NCBI RefSeq assembly: GCF_000518745.1
Contig: NZ_KI912487.1
Location: 186,001 to 250,000, forward strand
Length of the DNA stretch: 64,000 bases
Direction of reading: 5' to 3'
Source of the DNA: Phaseolibacter flectens ATCC 12775
GTDB lineage: Bacteria; Pseudomonadota; Gammaproteobacteria; Enterobacterales; Enterobacteriaceae
A program made the position numbers and the translations under genes. The notes under the pieces are model-generated. The model ran no database searches and was not told the origin of the DNA. It saw only the letters and a list, made by a program, of their open reading frames with translations. Of the stretch, positions 8,722 through 17,482 are shown piece by piece (positions within the stretch are counted from its first letter, which is position 1; each line of letters starts with the position of its first letter).

Positions 8722-10224
8722 ATGCCGTTAATAAATGGGGTGGGTATAAAAAAAACAGATTCACAGACAATGAAATCTGAGTCAAATATTAAGAATAATA
8801 AGCCTTATCAGCATCATAATGTGTTGGCGTCATTAATAAAAGTAAAGCAAAGCACTTTAGCTATGACGAAAGAATCAGAGCAAGATAGATTAAGCAAACA
8901 AAAAAAAGTACTCCTTAATAAATCAATAGAACCTCTAATTGCATCAAAATTATTAACTTGTGTTCAGTTTGATGGTTTCGGTAAAATTATTTCACTTACG
9001 ATGCCACTGAAAGACAGTGACTTCAATCTGCTAATCAATAATACCATCACGCCATTAACAGAGACACCTGTTTTGAATCGGGAGAATAATCCCATCACAA
9101 ATAAAGAATGCCTGATGAAAATGGCCTGTGTTATAAAGAAAAGCAATATACCATGTGATATTAAAAAAGAATTTTTAGAGAAAATTAAATATCTTTTCTT
9201 ATCTAACGATCTGTCAAATGAATCGTTGAATTTATTAGTTAAGAAATTAATTGATTACATTGAACCTGATCATCCTGTTATCAAAAAAATGAATGAACTA
9301 ATAAATAAAATAGAAAAAAGCGAGAGTATTCATATCACGAAACATAATGATAATTACTATGGGCGTACATTTGACTCTGCCGTTGCCGAATTAACTATTA
9401 CACAACCATCACCAGTAATGAAACACTGTATTTCAGTAATTTTTAAAGAATTAAGTGATGATTTTATTTCATTGAGTCAAACAGAACAAGAAAAGTTAAT
9501 CGAAAATATCTATAAACTAATGATAACTGATAATGCCACATGGTATGGTGAAATTCCTAATGTAATTGAATTTTTATCCTTACCTTCCTTTGATAATTTT
9601 TATAACATGATGAATGAATCAAGTGACCTTAAAAATTTATTAATCATGTTCTTAGCGATAAAGTATACGTTAGCTTCTCCAGGTCTGTATGACACTATGG
9701 TCGAGTCGGATTATTTTTATGATGATGTGATAGTTAAACAAAGAAATTTTGAAAATGTCCAAACCAACAAAGTAAATAGCACGAGAACTGGCATTAATCT
9801 TTTTTATCAAACACAGAGTAAGCCTCAGAAGGAATGGTATCAAGGTGTGCGTCCAATCGATAAGATCCTTTTACAAACGAAACAATTATCAGAACATAAT
9901 AAACTCGCACATAGTAATGAAAAGCCTGTCGCTGTAGGTATGTCTGGTAGTTCAAGTATACTGAGTGTTTTATTTGATAAAATAAATTCAAAAGCAGATT
10001 TTAATATTGATGAAGCAAAATTTTTAGCTGCTTGCGTATTGACCTACAGTGGTGGACATTCATTAAATGAAGCTTATACCGTATTTAATTACAATGAAAA
10101 AGAACCCTTTAGCCCAATCAATTATTGGTCTTTAAGCCAAAGTAGTGCGAGTATTAAAAACATAATGGACTCTGCATATGAACATGTGATCAATGAAGCA
10201 ATGAAATTAAACATCTATATTTGA
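8722..10224 (+). CDS. Orphan 500-aa protein, candidate effector, paralog 2
   Basis: Full-length paralog of the gene at 6253, starting MPLINGVGIKKTDSQTMKSE. It contains the extra stretch with NKECLMKMACVIKKS (about 120-137) missing from copy 1. The C-terminal signature is GMSGSS (about 406-411), YSGGHSLNEAY (about 442-452) and a conserved tail with SPINYWSLSQSS. No signal peptide, membrane span or metal motif is evident. The central third differs from copy 1 far more than the ends do, while both frames remain fully open, which argues that both are functional or only recently freed from constraint. Function unknown; effector status is inferred from island context. Confidence 0.65.
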   Translation: MPLINGVGIKKTDSQTMKSESNIKNNKPYQHHNVLASLIKVKQSTLAMTKESEQDRLSKQKKVLLNKSIEPLIASKLLTCVQFDGFGKIISLTMPLKDSDFNLLINNTITPLTETPVLNRENNPITNKECLMKMACVIKKSNIPCDIKKEFLEKIKYLFLSNDLSNESLNLLVKKLIDYIEPDHPVIKKMNELINKIEKSESIHITKHNDNYYGRTFDSAVAELTITQPSPVMKHCISVIFKELSDDFISLSQTEQEKLIENIYKLMITDNATWYGEIPNVIEFLSLPSFDNFYNMMNESSDLKNLLIMFLAIKYTLASPGLYDTMVESDYFYDDVIVKQRNFENVQTNKVNSTRTGINLFYQTQSKPQKEWYQGVRPIDKILLQTKQLSEHNKLAHSNEKPVAVGMSGSSSILSVLFDKINSKADFNIDEAKFLAACVLTYSGGHSLNEAYTVFNYNEKEPFSPINYWSLSQSSASIKNIMDSAYEHVINEAMKLNIYI

Positions 10225-10321
10225 GTGAGGCGCTGCATGGCTATAGGTTTTACGCATACACACCCGATGACAAAATTATCGCATTGAACAAGATTAGGAT
10301 ATTTGAACTTTGCCATAAACA

Positions 10322-10358
10322 GGGGCTGATGCTCAATGGAACGAAAACTCACGTTAAG
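10322..10358 (+). mobile_element. Tn3-type terminal inverted repeat (left-hand end)
   Basis: GGGGCTGATGCTCAATGGAAC then GAAAACTCACGTTAAG, 37 bases, matches the Tn3 end with one missing T after the G-run. It is the copy 2 counterpart of 7801-7836. A 69-codon frame running across it from 10221 is judged incidental. Confidence 0.87.
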
Positions 10359-10443
10359 CAATGTTTTCTTCTTCTGACACCTCTTTTAATGTCCGCAGAT
10401 GCCCTCTGGTCACCAGCGCTGCCAGGATGAAGGAATATTGACA
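10354..10443 (-). pseudogene. 3' end of a Tn3-family tnpA (fragment, copy 2)
   Basis: Minus-strand codons read CQYSFILAALVTRGHLRTLK, EVSEEENIA, stop, with the stop inside the terminal repeat. It is equivalent to the fragment at 7832-7921 and was duplicated with the unit. Confidence 0.7.
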
Positions 10444-10515
10444 GCATAAAAAGCGCGGGTAATTAACAAAGAGAAGTCGACGTAAAGAAAAATTAAATTT
10501 TTAAAAGGATAAACA

Positions 10516-10728
10516 ATGCTTGTTAATAACACTGTATCATCAGCCACTACTGCATATTCTACAATTAATTTATCTACGGACTCTAAACAGATTAATCTTT
10601 ATAACGGCCCATTGGATGGTTTCAGTAAAGATTCAGTATCATTACGTACATCTGGCAAACCAGATAATCTCTCAAGAGGATTATCTGGTATGGGGCAAGC
10701 AGTCTACCTGAGAGGAAACAATAAATAA
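10516..10728 (+). CDS. Small orphan protein, 70 aa
   Basis: Not recognised. The ATG at 10516 has a good AAAAGGA site 6-7 bases upstream. The product starts MLVNNTVSSATTAYSTINLS and is rich in S, T, N and G with no hydrophobic segment, ending in LSRGLSGMGQAVYLRGNNK. Such composition is seen in N-terminal secretion regions of type III effectors and in small secreted proteins. It may be intact or the start of a longer lost gene; the TAA at 10726 gives no sign of frameshift. Confidence 0.5.
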   Translation: MLVNNTVSSATTAYSTINLSTDSKQINLYNGPLDGFSKDSVSLRTSGKPDNLSRGLSGMGQAVYLRGNNK

Positions 10729-10774
10729 ATGGAGACCGGTGGGTGTGGCCATGCATTGGTTTAGCCATTACTTA

Positions 10775-10993
10775 TTAAAATGCTGTCTCATCAACATTGG
10801 TGCGCATAATGTATATTATGTTAAATGTGGTGCAGGGATCCTGTACTTTACCGTTTACATCCACATGGAGATAAATCAATACGTTGTTATTTCCGACTTG
10901 CCTCTCGTTTCTTTCGTTAGGCACCCACTCCACTATATTCAAATAATGATATGCCTCTACGTATGCAACAGACAATGGCCACTGTACGCACAT
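10775..10993 (-). CDS. Possible small orphan protein or gene fragment, 72 aa
   Basis: A minus-strand frame with balanced, protein-like composition from ATG 10993: MCVQWPLSVAYVEAYHYLNI, then VEWVPNERNERQVGNNNVLI and YLHVDVNGKV. No family recognised and no strong ribosome site. The frame stays open upstream to 11056 through a candidate transposon end, so the real start is uncertain. It may be the tail of a longer, lost gene. Confidence 0.3.
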   Translation of the reverse strand: MCVQWPLSVAYVEAYHYLNIVEWVPNERNERQVGNNNVLIYLHVDVNGKVQDPCTTFNIIYIMRTNVDETAF

Positions 10994-11008
10994 TAACGCA
11001 TTTCGCTC

Positions 11009-11050
11009 GGGGTAACTGTCGGGTACAGATCTCAATGACGACAGGTTAAG
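11009..11050 (+). mobile_element. Possible degenerate Tn3-family end
   Basis: The block starts GGGGTAACTGTCGGGTACAG and ends GACGACAGGTTAAG, 42 bases, with the GGGG...TTAAG termini typical of Tn3-family repeats but little internal match to the other ends here. It is followed by a small dyad ACAACT/AGTTGT. Weak evidence. Confidence 0.25.
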
Positions 11051-11352
11051 GCACAACTTTGCAGTTGTAGTACGTACTGACTGGTTGGGATTGGTTACTC
11101 ATCATATTTGAATGATATTGCTTTTTTTTTTGATAAATACAGTATAGCAGCCAGAATTTGACAAGAATATTGCACATTCACAGCTTGATATCATGCTGTA
11201 TGAAAATGAACAGTCATCTCACCTTTATGGGGAGGAATGAAATTAAGCAATAAAATGTTCCGAATTTTTTAAAATGCGGAACATCGTAAACTAAATTCAA
11301 ATTTTGCTAATGATATAGTTCTTCACTCCATTTATGCTTAAAAATGGGGATA

Positions 11353-11616
11353 TTAAAGTTTGATTTTGACACCACTCAGTTTATCAACGAAGACGGTATT
11401 AGCTCGGGAGACAGCATTCGCAGAGCTTTTTGAATCGAGAGTGTACTGTAGACGAAAATCCATTGCATTACTCCGTCGATGTCCCTTGTTATTTTGCTCC
11501 ACATTACTGATATTACGTATTAATTTGGACGATGAGTCGGCATTATTTTGTGTATTTGTCGTTGCGTGACTAACCGAGTAACTGTGAGAAAGACTCCCCA
11601 TTCCACTTACAGGCAT
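11353..11616 (-). CDS. Small orphan protein, 87 aa
   Basis: Not recognised. It starts MPVSGMGSLSHSYSVSHATT at 11616 behind an AAGAGGA site about 6 bases away, a convincing initiation region. The protein is hydrophilic, rich in S, N, T and R, without signal peptide or membrane segment. It resembles the 70-aa product at 10516 in composition, though I see no clear alignment. It is probably island cargo; a secreted-peptide or effector role is only a guess. Confidence 0.5.
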   Translation of the reverse strand: MPVSGMGSLSHSYSVSHATTNTQNNADSSSKLIRNISNVEQNNKGHRRSNAMDFRLQYTLDSKSSANAVSRANTVFVDKLSGVKIKL

Positions 11617-11691
11617 ATAAAAATCCTCTTATGTCAATAAGATTATGATTATAGGTATTTTGTGGAATGATAATCTACAAAAAAACGGTCA

Positions 11692-12104
11692 TTATTCAAG
11701 TCTCACACTCGAATAAAGTCTGGCCGCTTTACTTGCCAGATGGTCATCCTCATCCACCTTTCTGTTTATCTCTTCCCCCCACCCTCTATCCATGATTATT
11801 TTATGATTGCTTTTTTCTGCCGTTCATTTCACACCGTAATAGGCCGAGCCATTACCATGGCTATCCGCCTTCATAAAATAGCGATTTTTAACATTACGAT
11901 CAGATTCATATTCAGGTTCAAACGAAAGACCGCTAATTCATTATAAAAGCCAAAAATTAGCTAGATAACGAAGCAGTTCATGATTACCGGGCTACCCGTT
12001 TTTATCTGTTCCTCTCAATAAAATCGATGAGAAATTAGGATTATTCTCTAAAGGAATTAATCCTTTTCACTCTCAATGTCATCGCTTTTAATCAATGATA
12101 CCAT
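11692..12104 (-). pseudogene. Ancient orphan pseudogene with several in-frame stops
   Basis: On the minus strand a mostly single frame reads LIPLENNPNFSSILLRGTDK, PGNHELLRYLANFW, LSFEPEYESDRNVKNRYFMK, ADSHGNGSAYYGVK and DEDDHLASKAARLYSSVRLE before a TAA at 11694-11692. It is interrupted by TAG, TAA, TGA and TGA codons. An out-of-frame start MVSLIKSDDIESEKD lies at 12104. The composition between stops is clearly protein-like, so this was a gene. I do not recognise the family. The rest of 11617-12270 shows nothing further. Confidence 0.55.
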
Positions 12105-12270
12105 GCCTGTTTTAATTTGATTACTCTTTATAAAAACACTGTCGTTGAAACTTTTTTTTTAAAAATGAAAAATGAGCATGGTATTTTTTTTATTCATGAG
12201 TATGATTGTGAATAAATCAAATCACACCCATGATGACCAGGTGAAATATTAATAAAAAAGGACATTTATT

Positions 12271-13620
12271 ATGAAAAAAAAATTCTTTTCACTCTTCCTT
12301 CCGTTGTTGTTTTTGGTCAGTACAACTGCTTTTTCTTCACCCTTTTTTTTCCCCTCAACCTTTAAGTTAGATAAAAATATCTACTCAAAAAATGATAAGA
12401 TAAAGATAAGCTACCATGTTGATAGGCATTTTAACAATTGGATTGGCATATGGCGTAATCAAGAGAAACCAAACGGCCCTTGGCAACAGCGTGCTTCCCA
12501 GAAATCTTACCTGTGGTTCTATCTTGACAATAATAAAAGCTCTGTTGTAATCAATGCTGAGAAATTTACTCCTGGCCGTTACACGGCGTTTATCTTAAAA
12601 GAGAATGGTTATCAATGGTTGGCACAGCCTGTTTTTTTTGATGTTGCAGATAACAATGGCAATATTGAATTGAAAACACTGATGTTTAATATCTGGCAAG
12701 AAGGGACACAAGTTAAAGGTGGATTTGACGCGATTGCCAATGAAATTGCAGCCACACAACCTGATCTGGTCTCATTGGCGGAGGTCAGAAATTATAACGG
12801 GACCAATCTGACCCAACGCCTCGTCGATGCATTAAAAAACAAAGGTCACCTGTACTACTCTTATAAATCAGCAACTGACAGTGGTATCCTTTCTCGCTAT
12901 CCCATAGCTAAACATTCCGATATGACAAGTTATACGAAAAGTCAGCTGAAAATCGGTGATGCGAATCTGGTCTTTTACGGTGGTCACTTAGATTATACTC
13001 ATTATGCCACTTACTTGCCCAGAGGTTATGACGATAATTTTAATGGACAATTGGCCAAACCCGTCACTGATGTTAATAAAATCTTAGCCGCCAATGACGC
13101 ATCGACACGCCCAGCAGAAATAAAATCATTTATTGCAGATAGCAAAAAAGAAATTGATGCTGGTAATCTTGTGGTGATGTCAGGTGATTTCAATGAACCC
13201 TCATTACTTGATTGGACTGCGGCGACCCGTAATGTGTTTGACCATCATGGCGTTGTGATCCCGTGGACCAGTACTGCGTTGTTACAGAAAGCGGGCTTCC
13301 TCGACAGTTATCGCGTTAAATACCCGGATCCGCTATTAAATCCTGGATTTACTTGGCTTGCTGATAATTCGGCCAAAGAGGTATCCCAACTGACTTGGGC
13401 GCCGAAGGCTGATGAGCGTGACCGCATTGATTATACGTTCTTTTACCCGAATGAGCGATTGTCTGTACTGGATGGAACGCTGGTCGGTCCATCCAGTAGT
13501 ATCGTCAGAAGTCAACGAGTGGAAGAAACATCCCAAGATAAATTTAAAAAACCCGAAGCTGTTTGGCCTTCTGATCATAAAGCGCTCTTGATGACGTTTA
13601 AATTAAAAGCACTCAATTAA
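12271..13620 (+). CDS. Secreted endonuclease/exonuclease/phosphatase-family protein
   Basis: A 449-residue protein with a cleavable signal peptide (MKKKFFSLFLPLLFLVSTTA FSS), an N-terminal beta-rich domain (about 25-125) and a C-terminal DNase I/sphingomyelinase-type EEP domain. Visible catalytic blocks are MFNIW, SLAEV (Glu), GGHLDYTH, SGDFNEPS and PSDHKAL (D435, H436). The substrate cannot be told from sequence: nuclease, phosphodiesterase and phosphatase are all possible. ATG 12271 follows AAAAAGGA. A 10-bp hairpin (13629-13656) lies just past the stop but lacks a T-tract. It borders island 1 and may itself have been acquired. Confidence 0.85.
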   Translation: MKKKFFSLFLPLLFLVSTTAFSSPFFFPSTFKLDKNIYSKNDKIKISYHVDRHFNNWIGIWRNQEKPNGPWQQRASQKSYLWFYLDNNKSSVVINAEKFTPGRYTAFILKENGYQWLAQPVFFDVADNNGNIELKTLMFNIWQEGTQVKGGFDAIANEIAATQPDLVSLAEVRNYNGTNLTQRLVDALKNKGHLYYSYKSATDSGILSRYPIAKHSDMTSYTKSQLKIGDANLVFYGGHLDYTHYATYLPRGYDDNFNGQLAKPVTDVNKILAANDASTRPAEIKSFIADSKKEIDAGNLVVMSGDFNEPSLLDWTAATRNVFDHHGVVIPWTSTALLQKAGFLDSYRVKYPDPLLNPGFTWLADNSAKEVSQLTWAPKADERDRIDYTFFYPNERLSVLDGTLVGPSSSIVRSQRVEETSQDKFKKPEAVWPSDHKALLMTFKLKALN

Positions 13621-13908
13621 ACCAGATCTCACCCTCGGTCTCAGGGCCGAGGGTGACGATGCCACTCAGATAACGATCTGAGTAAAATAACAAGCAACCC
13701 ACCGAGACGATTCAGGGTGTCATCAGAACTCACTAGGATCCTCAGACTTTAGGTCGGGGAGGCGGTTAACTTTACCCTATTCCAAATTAAGGTCCGTTCT
13801 CTGTGCTTTTCTTCTGGCATCCGTCGGTAAGATTGCAACGGTTCACAGTTTCCTCATTTTCAATATATTAGACTTATCTGTAATAGAATAATCTGTAGGA
13901 TAAGTAAA

Positions 13909-14811
13909 ATGACAGGGTATCAAAATGTCTTAGTTATCATTAAAAACAGTATTGCTGAGCAAGCTATTTTGCAGCGCGCATTTGAGATCTGTGCAAAACG
14001 TGGCGGACGAGTTTGTGTGCTTGTGGCTTGGTGTGATGAGACCCCTCCTCACTCAGCTCAAAGCGCAGATATCAGCCAACAAGTCCGGCGGCAAGAGGCT
14101 GCGATTCAACACCAAATTAAGCCATGGCTCACTGAAAATATTCGTTGTGAAATCGAATTTTTTACAGGGGGATGTGACTATAAGATGATTATACATCATG
14201 TGATAAAGTATCGATTTCAGCTGGTGATTAAGCCAATTTATGAGAAAAAATCGCGGTTTGCTTTATGCAAATGGATTGATACCAAACAATTGCTGCGCCA
14301 ATGCCCTTGCCCCGTCTGGCTAGTAAAATGCCTGAGTGTCTCGCTGCCACTGAAGGCCTTGGTTGCCGTCAATCTGGTAAGTCGTCATCCGCAACATTCT
14401 GCGTTAAATCGACAAATTATAGATACCGCTCACCAACTGCAAACAGATAACGTAGTCGCTAGACTGCAGTTGCTTGCTGTTTATTCATTGCCCTTCGTTA
14501 CGATGAGCACGGCATTGCCCGCTTACCTTGTTGAACAGCAATACCCTTGGGTCATTAAAACCTATTGCCATGATATGCAACTCTTGCGTGGTAAAATCCA
14601 TCTCAATGCGAGCCAAACTCTGATCGTGGCAGGATCACCTTGTGAAGTGATTGCCGAACAGGTACAACAACTTAGAGTCAATCTCATTGTCATTGGCAAT
14701 CGTGGGCAGGATGGCTGGTCATTATTTCGCTCACGTAAAACTGCCGAAAAATTACTGAATAAACTGGATTGTGATTTGTTGGTTTGCCGCTATGATGATC
14801 AATCAAAATAA
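13909..14811 (+). CDS. uspE: Tandem universal stress protein (UspE-like)
   Basis: 300 residues with two Usp folds in tandem, the UspE layout. The N-terminal domain starts MTGYQNVLVIIKNS and ends CPVWLVK; the C-terminal domain ends with the ATP-binding-type block VIGNRGQDGWSLFRSRKTAE then LLVCRYDD. E. coli UspE is 316 residues and affects motility, adhesion and stress survival. The start at 13909 has a TAGGAT site. The sequence is rather diverged from E. coli UspE, so it could be a paralog instead of the ortholog; fnr is not adjacent here. Confidence 0.72.
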   Translation: MTGYQNVLVIIKNSIAEQAILQRAFEICAKRGGRVCVLVAWCDETPPHSAQSADISQQVRRQEAAIQHQIKPWLTENIRCEIEFFTGGCDYKMIIHHVIKYRFQLVIKPIYEKKSRFALCKWIDTKQLLRQCPCPVWLVKCLSVSLPLKALVAVNLVSRHPQHSALNRQIIDTAHQLQTDNVVARLQLLAVYSLPFVTMSTALPAYLVEQQYPWVIKTYCHDMQLLRGKIHLNASQTLIVAGSPCEVIAEQVQQLRVNLIVIGNRGQDGWSLFRSRKTAEKLLNKLDCDLLVCRYDDQSK

Positions 14812-14987
14812 GGATCCGTTGCTGAGCGGAGTGGCCGCCTCCCCTTTCTACCGAACCGAGGTCTGTATTCAGAAAAAAATAATTAATCAAAATGACTAAG
14901 ACAGACGAGCACGAACATGCAATAATCATCATAGAAATCGCAGTATAAAACCTCGAATTTGTGTTGTGCATGGTGAAGGATAATTTT

Positions 14988-15941
14988 ATGAATTTTAAGG
15001 TAGCGATGCTTGCCACGGCTTTCTCCCTCATTTACGCCTTACCGGCAGGTGCCGCCCAAGAGCTCTCCGCAGAAAAGGCAGCGGAACTCAAGCCTTTTAA
15101 ACGCATTAATCTCAATGGACGATTTAACTCATTGATCGATGCCAGCCAAGCTGTCAATGTGGAAGCCGATAAACAAGGCGCAGCGAGCTTTTATGTGCAA
15201 GGCATGAATGATATTAACAGTAATGGTGGCAATGCGACTGTGACTGCGGATCTTTATGCTAACGATGCGGAAAAAGTGCAACCGAAGGTAGTGAGTCGCC
15301 GCTATTATGGTGTGACCGAGCTACCTAAATCACAAGCCTATCGATTGGAGCCGTTTGATACGGTGACGGTGAGTGGCTATTACCCAAGCCAGCCTGCAGT
15401 CATTGAGGCCATTGCTAAGGCAGCTCGAGCTAAAAATGCCGCGTCTTTCTTCATTGTTCGCCAGATTGAAGCCAATAATGGGGGCAATCAGTTTATCACC
15501 GCTTATGTCTATAAAGCGGATGCCAAACAGCGCCAAGTTCAAGATCCGCAATTGATCCCAGCTGATTCAGAGGCAGGTAAAGCCGCATTGGCTGCTGGCG
15601 GAGTGAAAGCGCAACAGGTCGAAACTCCCGGTGTTGCCTCGTCAGGATCGCCCGTTACCAAGGTGGGTCGCTTTTTTGAAACGCAATCCAGTACAAATAA
15701 GCGGTATACAGTACAGTTACCGAATGGTAAAAAAGTCCAAGAACTCAGTGGGTTAACTGCCGCCCAAATGACGCCTTTTACAACCATTACCCTCACTGAC
15801 CATTTCGGCACACCTGTCGAAGTGTCTGATGCGGTGGGTCGTATGGCTGCGGATAAAGGCGCAAAATATTTTCATATTGTGCGCCAGTGGCAAAATCAGA
15901 GTGGGGGCAATCTGACGGTGACGGCTGAGTTATTTAAGTAA
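14988..15941 (+). CDS. ydgH: Periplasmic DUF1471 (YdgH/BhsA/McbA) repeat protein YdgH
   Basis: I choose ATG 14988 (MNFKVAMLATAFSLIYALPA), behind an AAGGA site, because it gives a clean signal peptide; a GTG frame from 14961 adds an odd leader. The 317-residue product has three DUF1471 units, each with a phi-x-R / hydrophobic opening and a GA-x-x-F-x-(I/V)-x-R-x close (for example GAASFYVQG, NAASFFIVRQ, GAKYFHIVRQ). YdgH is linked to stress and biofilm responses in enterics. ydgI follows as in E. coli. Confidence 0.9.
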   Translation: MNFKVAMLATAFSLIYALPAGAAQELSAEKAAELKPFKRINLNGRFNSLIDASQAVNVEADKQGAASFYVQGMNDINSNGGNATVTADLYANDAEKVQPKVVSRRYYGVTELPKSQAYRLEPFDTVTVSGYYPSQPAVIEAIAKAARAKNAASFFIVRQIEANNGGNQFITAYVYKADAKQRQVQDPQLIPADSEAGKAALAAGGVKAQQVETPGVASSGSPVTKVGRFFETQSSTNKRYTVQLPNGKKVQELSGLTAAQMTPFTTITLTDHFGTPVEVSDAVGRMAADKGAKYFHIVRQWQNQSGGNLTVTAELFK

Positions 15942-15980
15942 CAGACGGTGATTTGCTTGTAACGATGGAAACCCCTCTCG

Positions 15981-16019
15981 CGGCCTAGTGATTACCCTAT
16001 CTGACTAGGCCGTTATTAC
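15981..16019 (+). terminator. Probable terminator after ydgH
   Basis: CGGCCTAGT (15981-15989) pairs with ACTAGGCCG (16004-16012) with a 14-base loop, followed by TTATTACTTTTTATTTT. The loop is large and the T-tract is interrupted, so efficiency is uncertain. Confidence 0.5.
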
Positions 16020-16084
16020 TTTTTATTTTATGGTTTTTTTGATTCACCCTTTGAGAGAGCCATTATTTTCATTTCGGGTTTACT

Positions 16085-17482
16085 ATGTCCGTAAAAAAAT
16101 TAGGTACTGCAGCACTGACTGCACTGGTACTGAGCTCGATGCTTGGTGCCGGCGTATTTAGCTTGCCTCAAAATATGGCCTCCGTTGCGGGTCCTGCCGC
16201 CTTGCTCATTGGCTGGACAATTACTGGCTTTGGCATTTTCTTTTTGGCCCTCGCCCTACTTTATTTAACTCGCCTTAAGCCCGAATTAGATGGTGGTATT
16301 TTTAGCTATGCCCGTCAAGGCTTTGGTGAAGTCACAGGGTTCATTGCCGCTTGGGGCTATTGGCTCTGTGCGGTGATAGCCAATGCGTCTTACTTGGTTG
16401 TCGTCATGTCAGCCCTCAGTTTTTTTACCGACTCGCCACAACACATCTTGTTTGGTGAAGGCAATACATGGCTGGCAATGCTGATTGCTTCCTTGTTATT
16501 GTGGACCGTGCATTTTCTGGTATTAAGGGGGATCGAAACTGCCGCCAGTATTAATATTCTTGCGACGATTGGTAAATTAGTCCCACTGCTGTTATTTATT
16601 ATTTTGGCCAGTTTGGCGTTCAACTATTCTGTTTTTATTAATGACTTTAAGGGCATGACATTACACCAGCCCTTGTGGAGCCAAGTCAAGCAAACCATGC
16701 TGATCACCCTCTGGGTCTTTATTGGTGTTGAAGGTGCCGTGGTGGTGTCCTCCCGAGCGAGAAATAAAAAAGATGTCGGTCTGGCGACAATGCTTGCGGT
16801 GAGTTTGGCTCTGTTGACTTATCTCCTCGTGACTCTGTTATCCTTGGGGGTGATGCCGCGACAGGAATTAGCTGAATTCAGAAATCCATCGATGGCTGGG
16901 TTGCTTCATGCGATGATGGGTGAATGGGGTACCGTGATTATCGTGGTCGGGATTATTCTGTCTGTGACTGGCGCTTATTTGAGCTGGACGATCATGGCTG
17001 CTGAGATCCCCTTTCAAGTGGCGTTAACTGGCAGTCTACCTGCCTCAATCAGCAAACAAAACCATCGCAAGTCACCCGCAGGGTCGTTATGGTTAACCAA
17101 CAGTTGTGTGCAATGTTGTTTAATTGGTATTGCTATTTTTCATGCTGACTATAATCAATTACTGACCATCGCCTCGGAAATGGTGTTAGTCCCCTACTTA
17201 TTGGTCGGCTTGTATCTGAGTAAACTCGCTTATCGTAAGCCATTCAGTTTACCAGCAATCAGTGGATTCTTTGCCACCATCTATGGTTTATGGCTTATTT
17301 TCGCTGCCGGTTGGTATCATCTTCTGATGTCATTATTGCTTTATGCACCGGGCGTGCTACTGTTTCTTTACGCGAGGTACGGTAAAACTGGCTTACAGCC
17401 CCTTAATTTCAGGGAACGAACCTTGATATTTTTAGTGATTACTGGTGCTGTGCTGATTCTTATTCAAGGATTATTGACTTAG
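16085..17482 (+). CDS. ydgI: ArcD-like basic amino acid antiporter YdgI (APC family)
   Basis: An inner-membrane APC-superfamily transporter of 465 residues with about 12 hydrophobic segments. The N-terminal substrate-cation motif is visible as SSMLGAGVFSLPQNMA, as is the conserved TLWVFIGVEGAVVVSSRARN block typical of arginine:ornithine/lysine exchangers. In E. coli ydgI follows ydgH, as here. The exact substrate is not proven for YdgI. The last codon region overlaps by 4 bases the 3' end of a convergent orphan gene. Confidence 0.88.
   Translation: MSVKKLGTAALTALVLSSMLGAGVFSLPQNMASVAGPAALLIGWTITGFGIFFLALALLYLTRLKPELDGGIFSYARQGFGEVTGFIAAWGYWLCAVIANASYLVVVMSALSFFTDSPQHILFGEGNTWLAMLIASLLLWTVHFLVLRGIETAASINILATIGKLVPLLLFIILASLAFNYSVFINDFKGMTLHQPLWSQVKQTMLITLWVFIGVEGAVVVSSRARNKKDVGLATMLAVSLALLTYLLVTLLSLGVMPRQELAEFRNPSMAGLLHAMMGEWGTVIIVVGIILSVTGAYLSWTIMAAEIPFQVALTGSLPASISKQNHRKSPAGSLWLTNSCVQCCLIGIAIFHADYNQLLTIASEMVLVPYLLVGLYLSKLAYRKPFSLPAISGFFATIYGLWLIFAAGWYHLLMSLLLYAPGVLLFLYARYGKTGLQPLNFRERTLIFLVITGAVLILIQGLLT

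Larger units (their letters stand above)
8566..10487 (+). repeat. Duplicated ~1.9-kb unit, copy 2 (copy 1 at 6098-7965)
   Basis: This is the second copy of the unit described at 6098. It ends at the same GTCGACGTAAAG. Beyond that point copy 2 continues into a small gene (10516), whereas copy 1 continues into the 47-bp transposon-linked repeat, so the original downstream context is probably the one preserved here. Confidence 0.9.

Noticed and set aside
10221..10430. 69-codon frame starting at the stop of the second large paralog
   Set aside because: It runs through the Tn3 terminal repeat, and copy 1 has a one-base deletion that ends the same frame after about 20 codons; no ribosome site.
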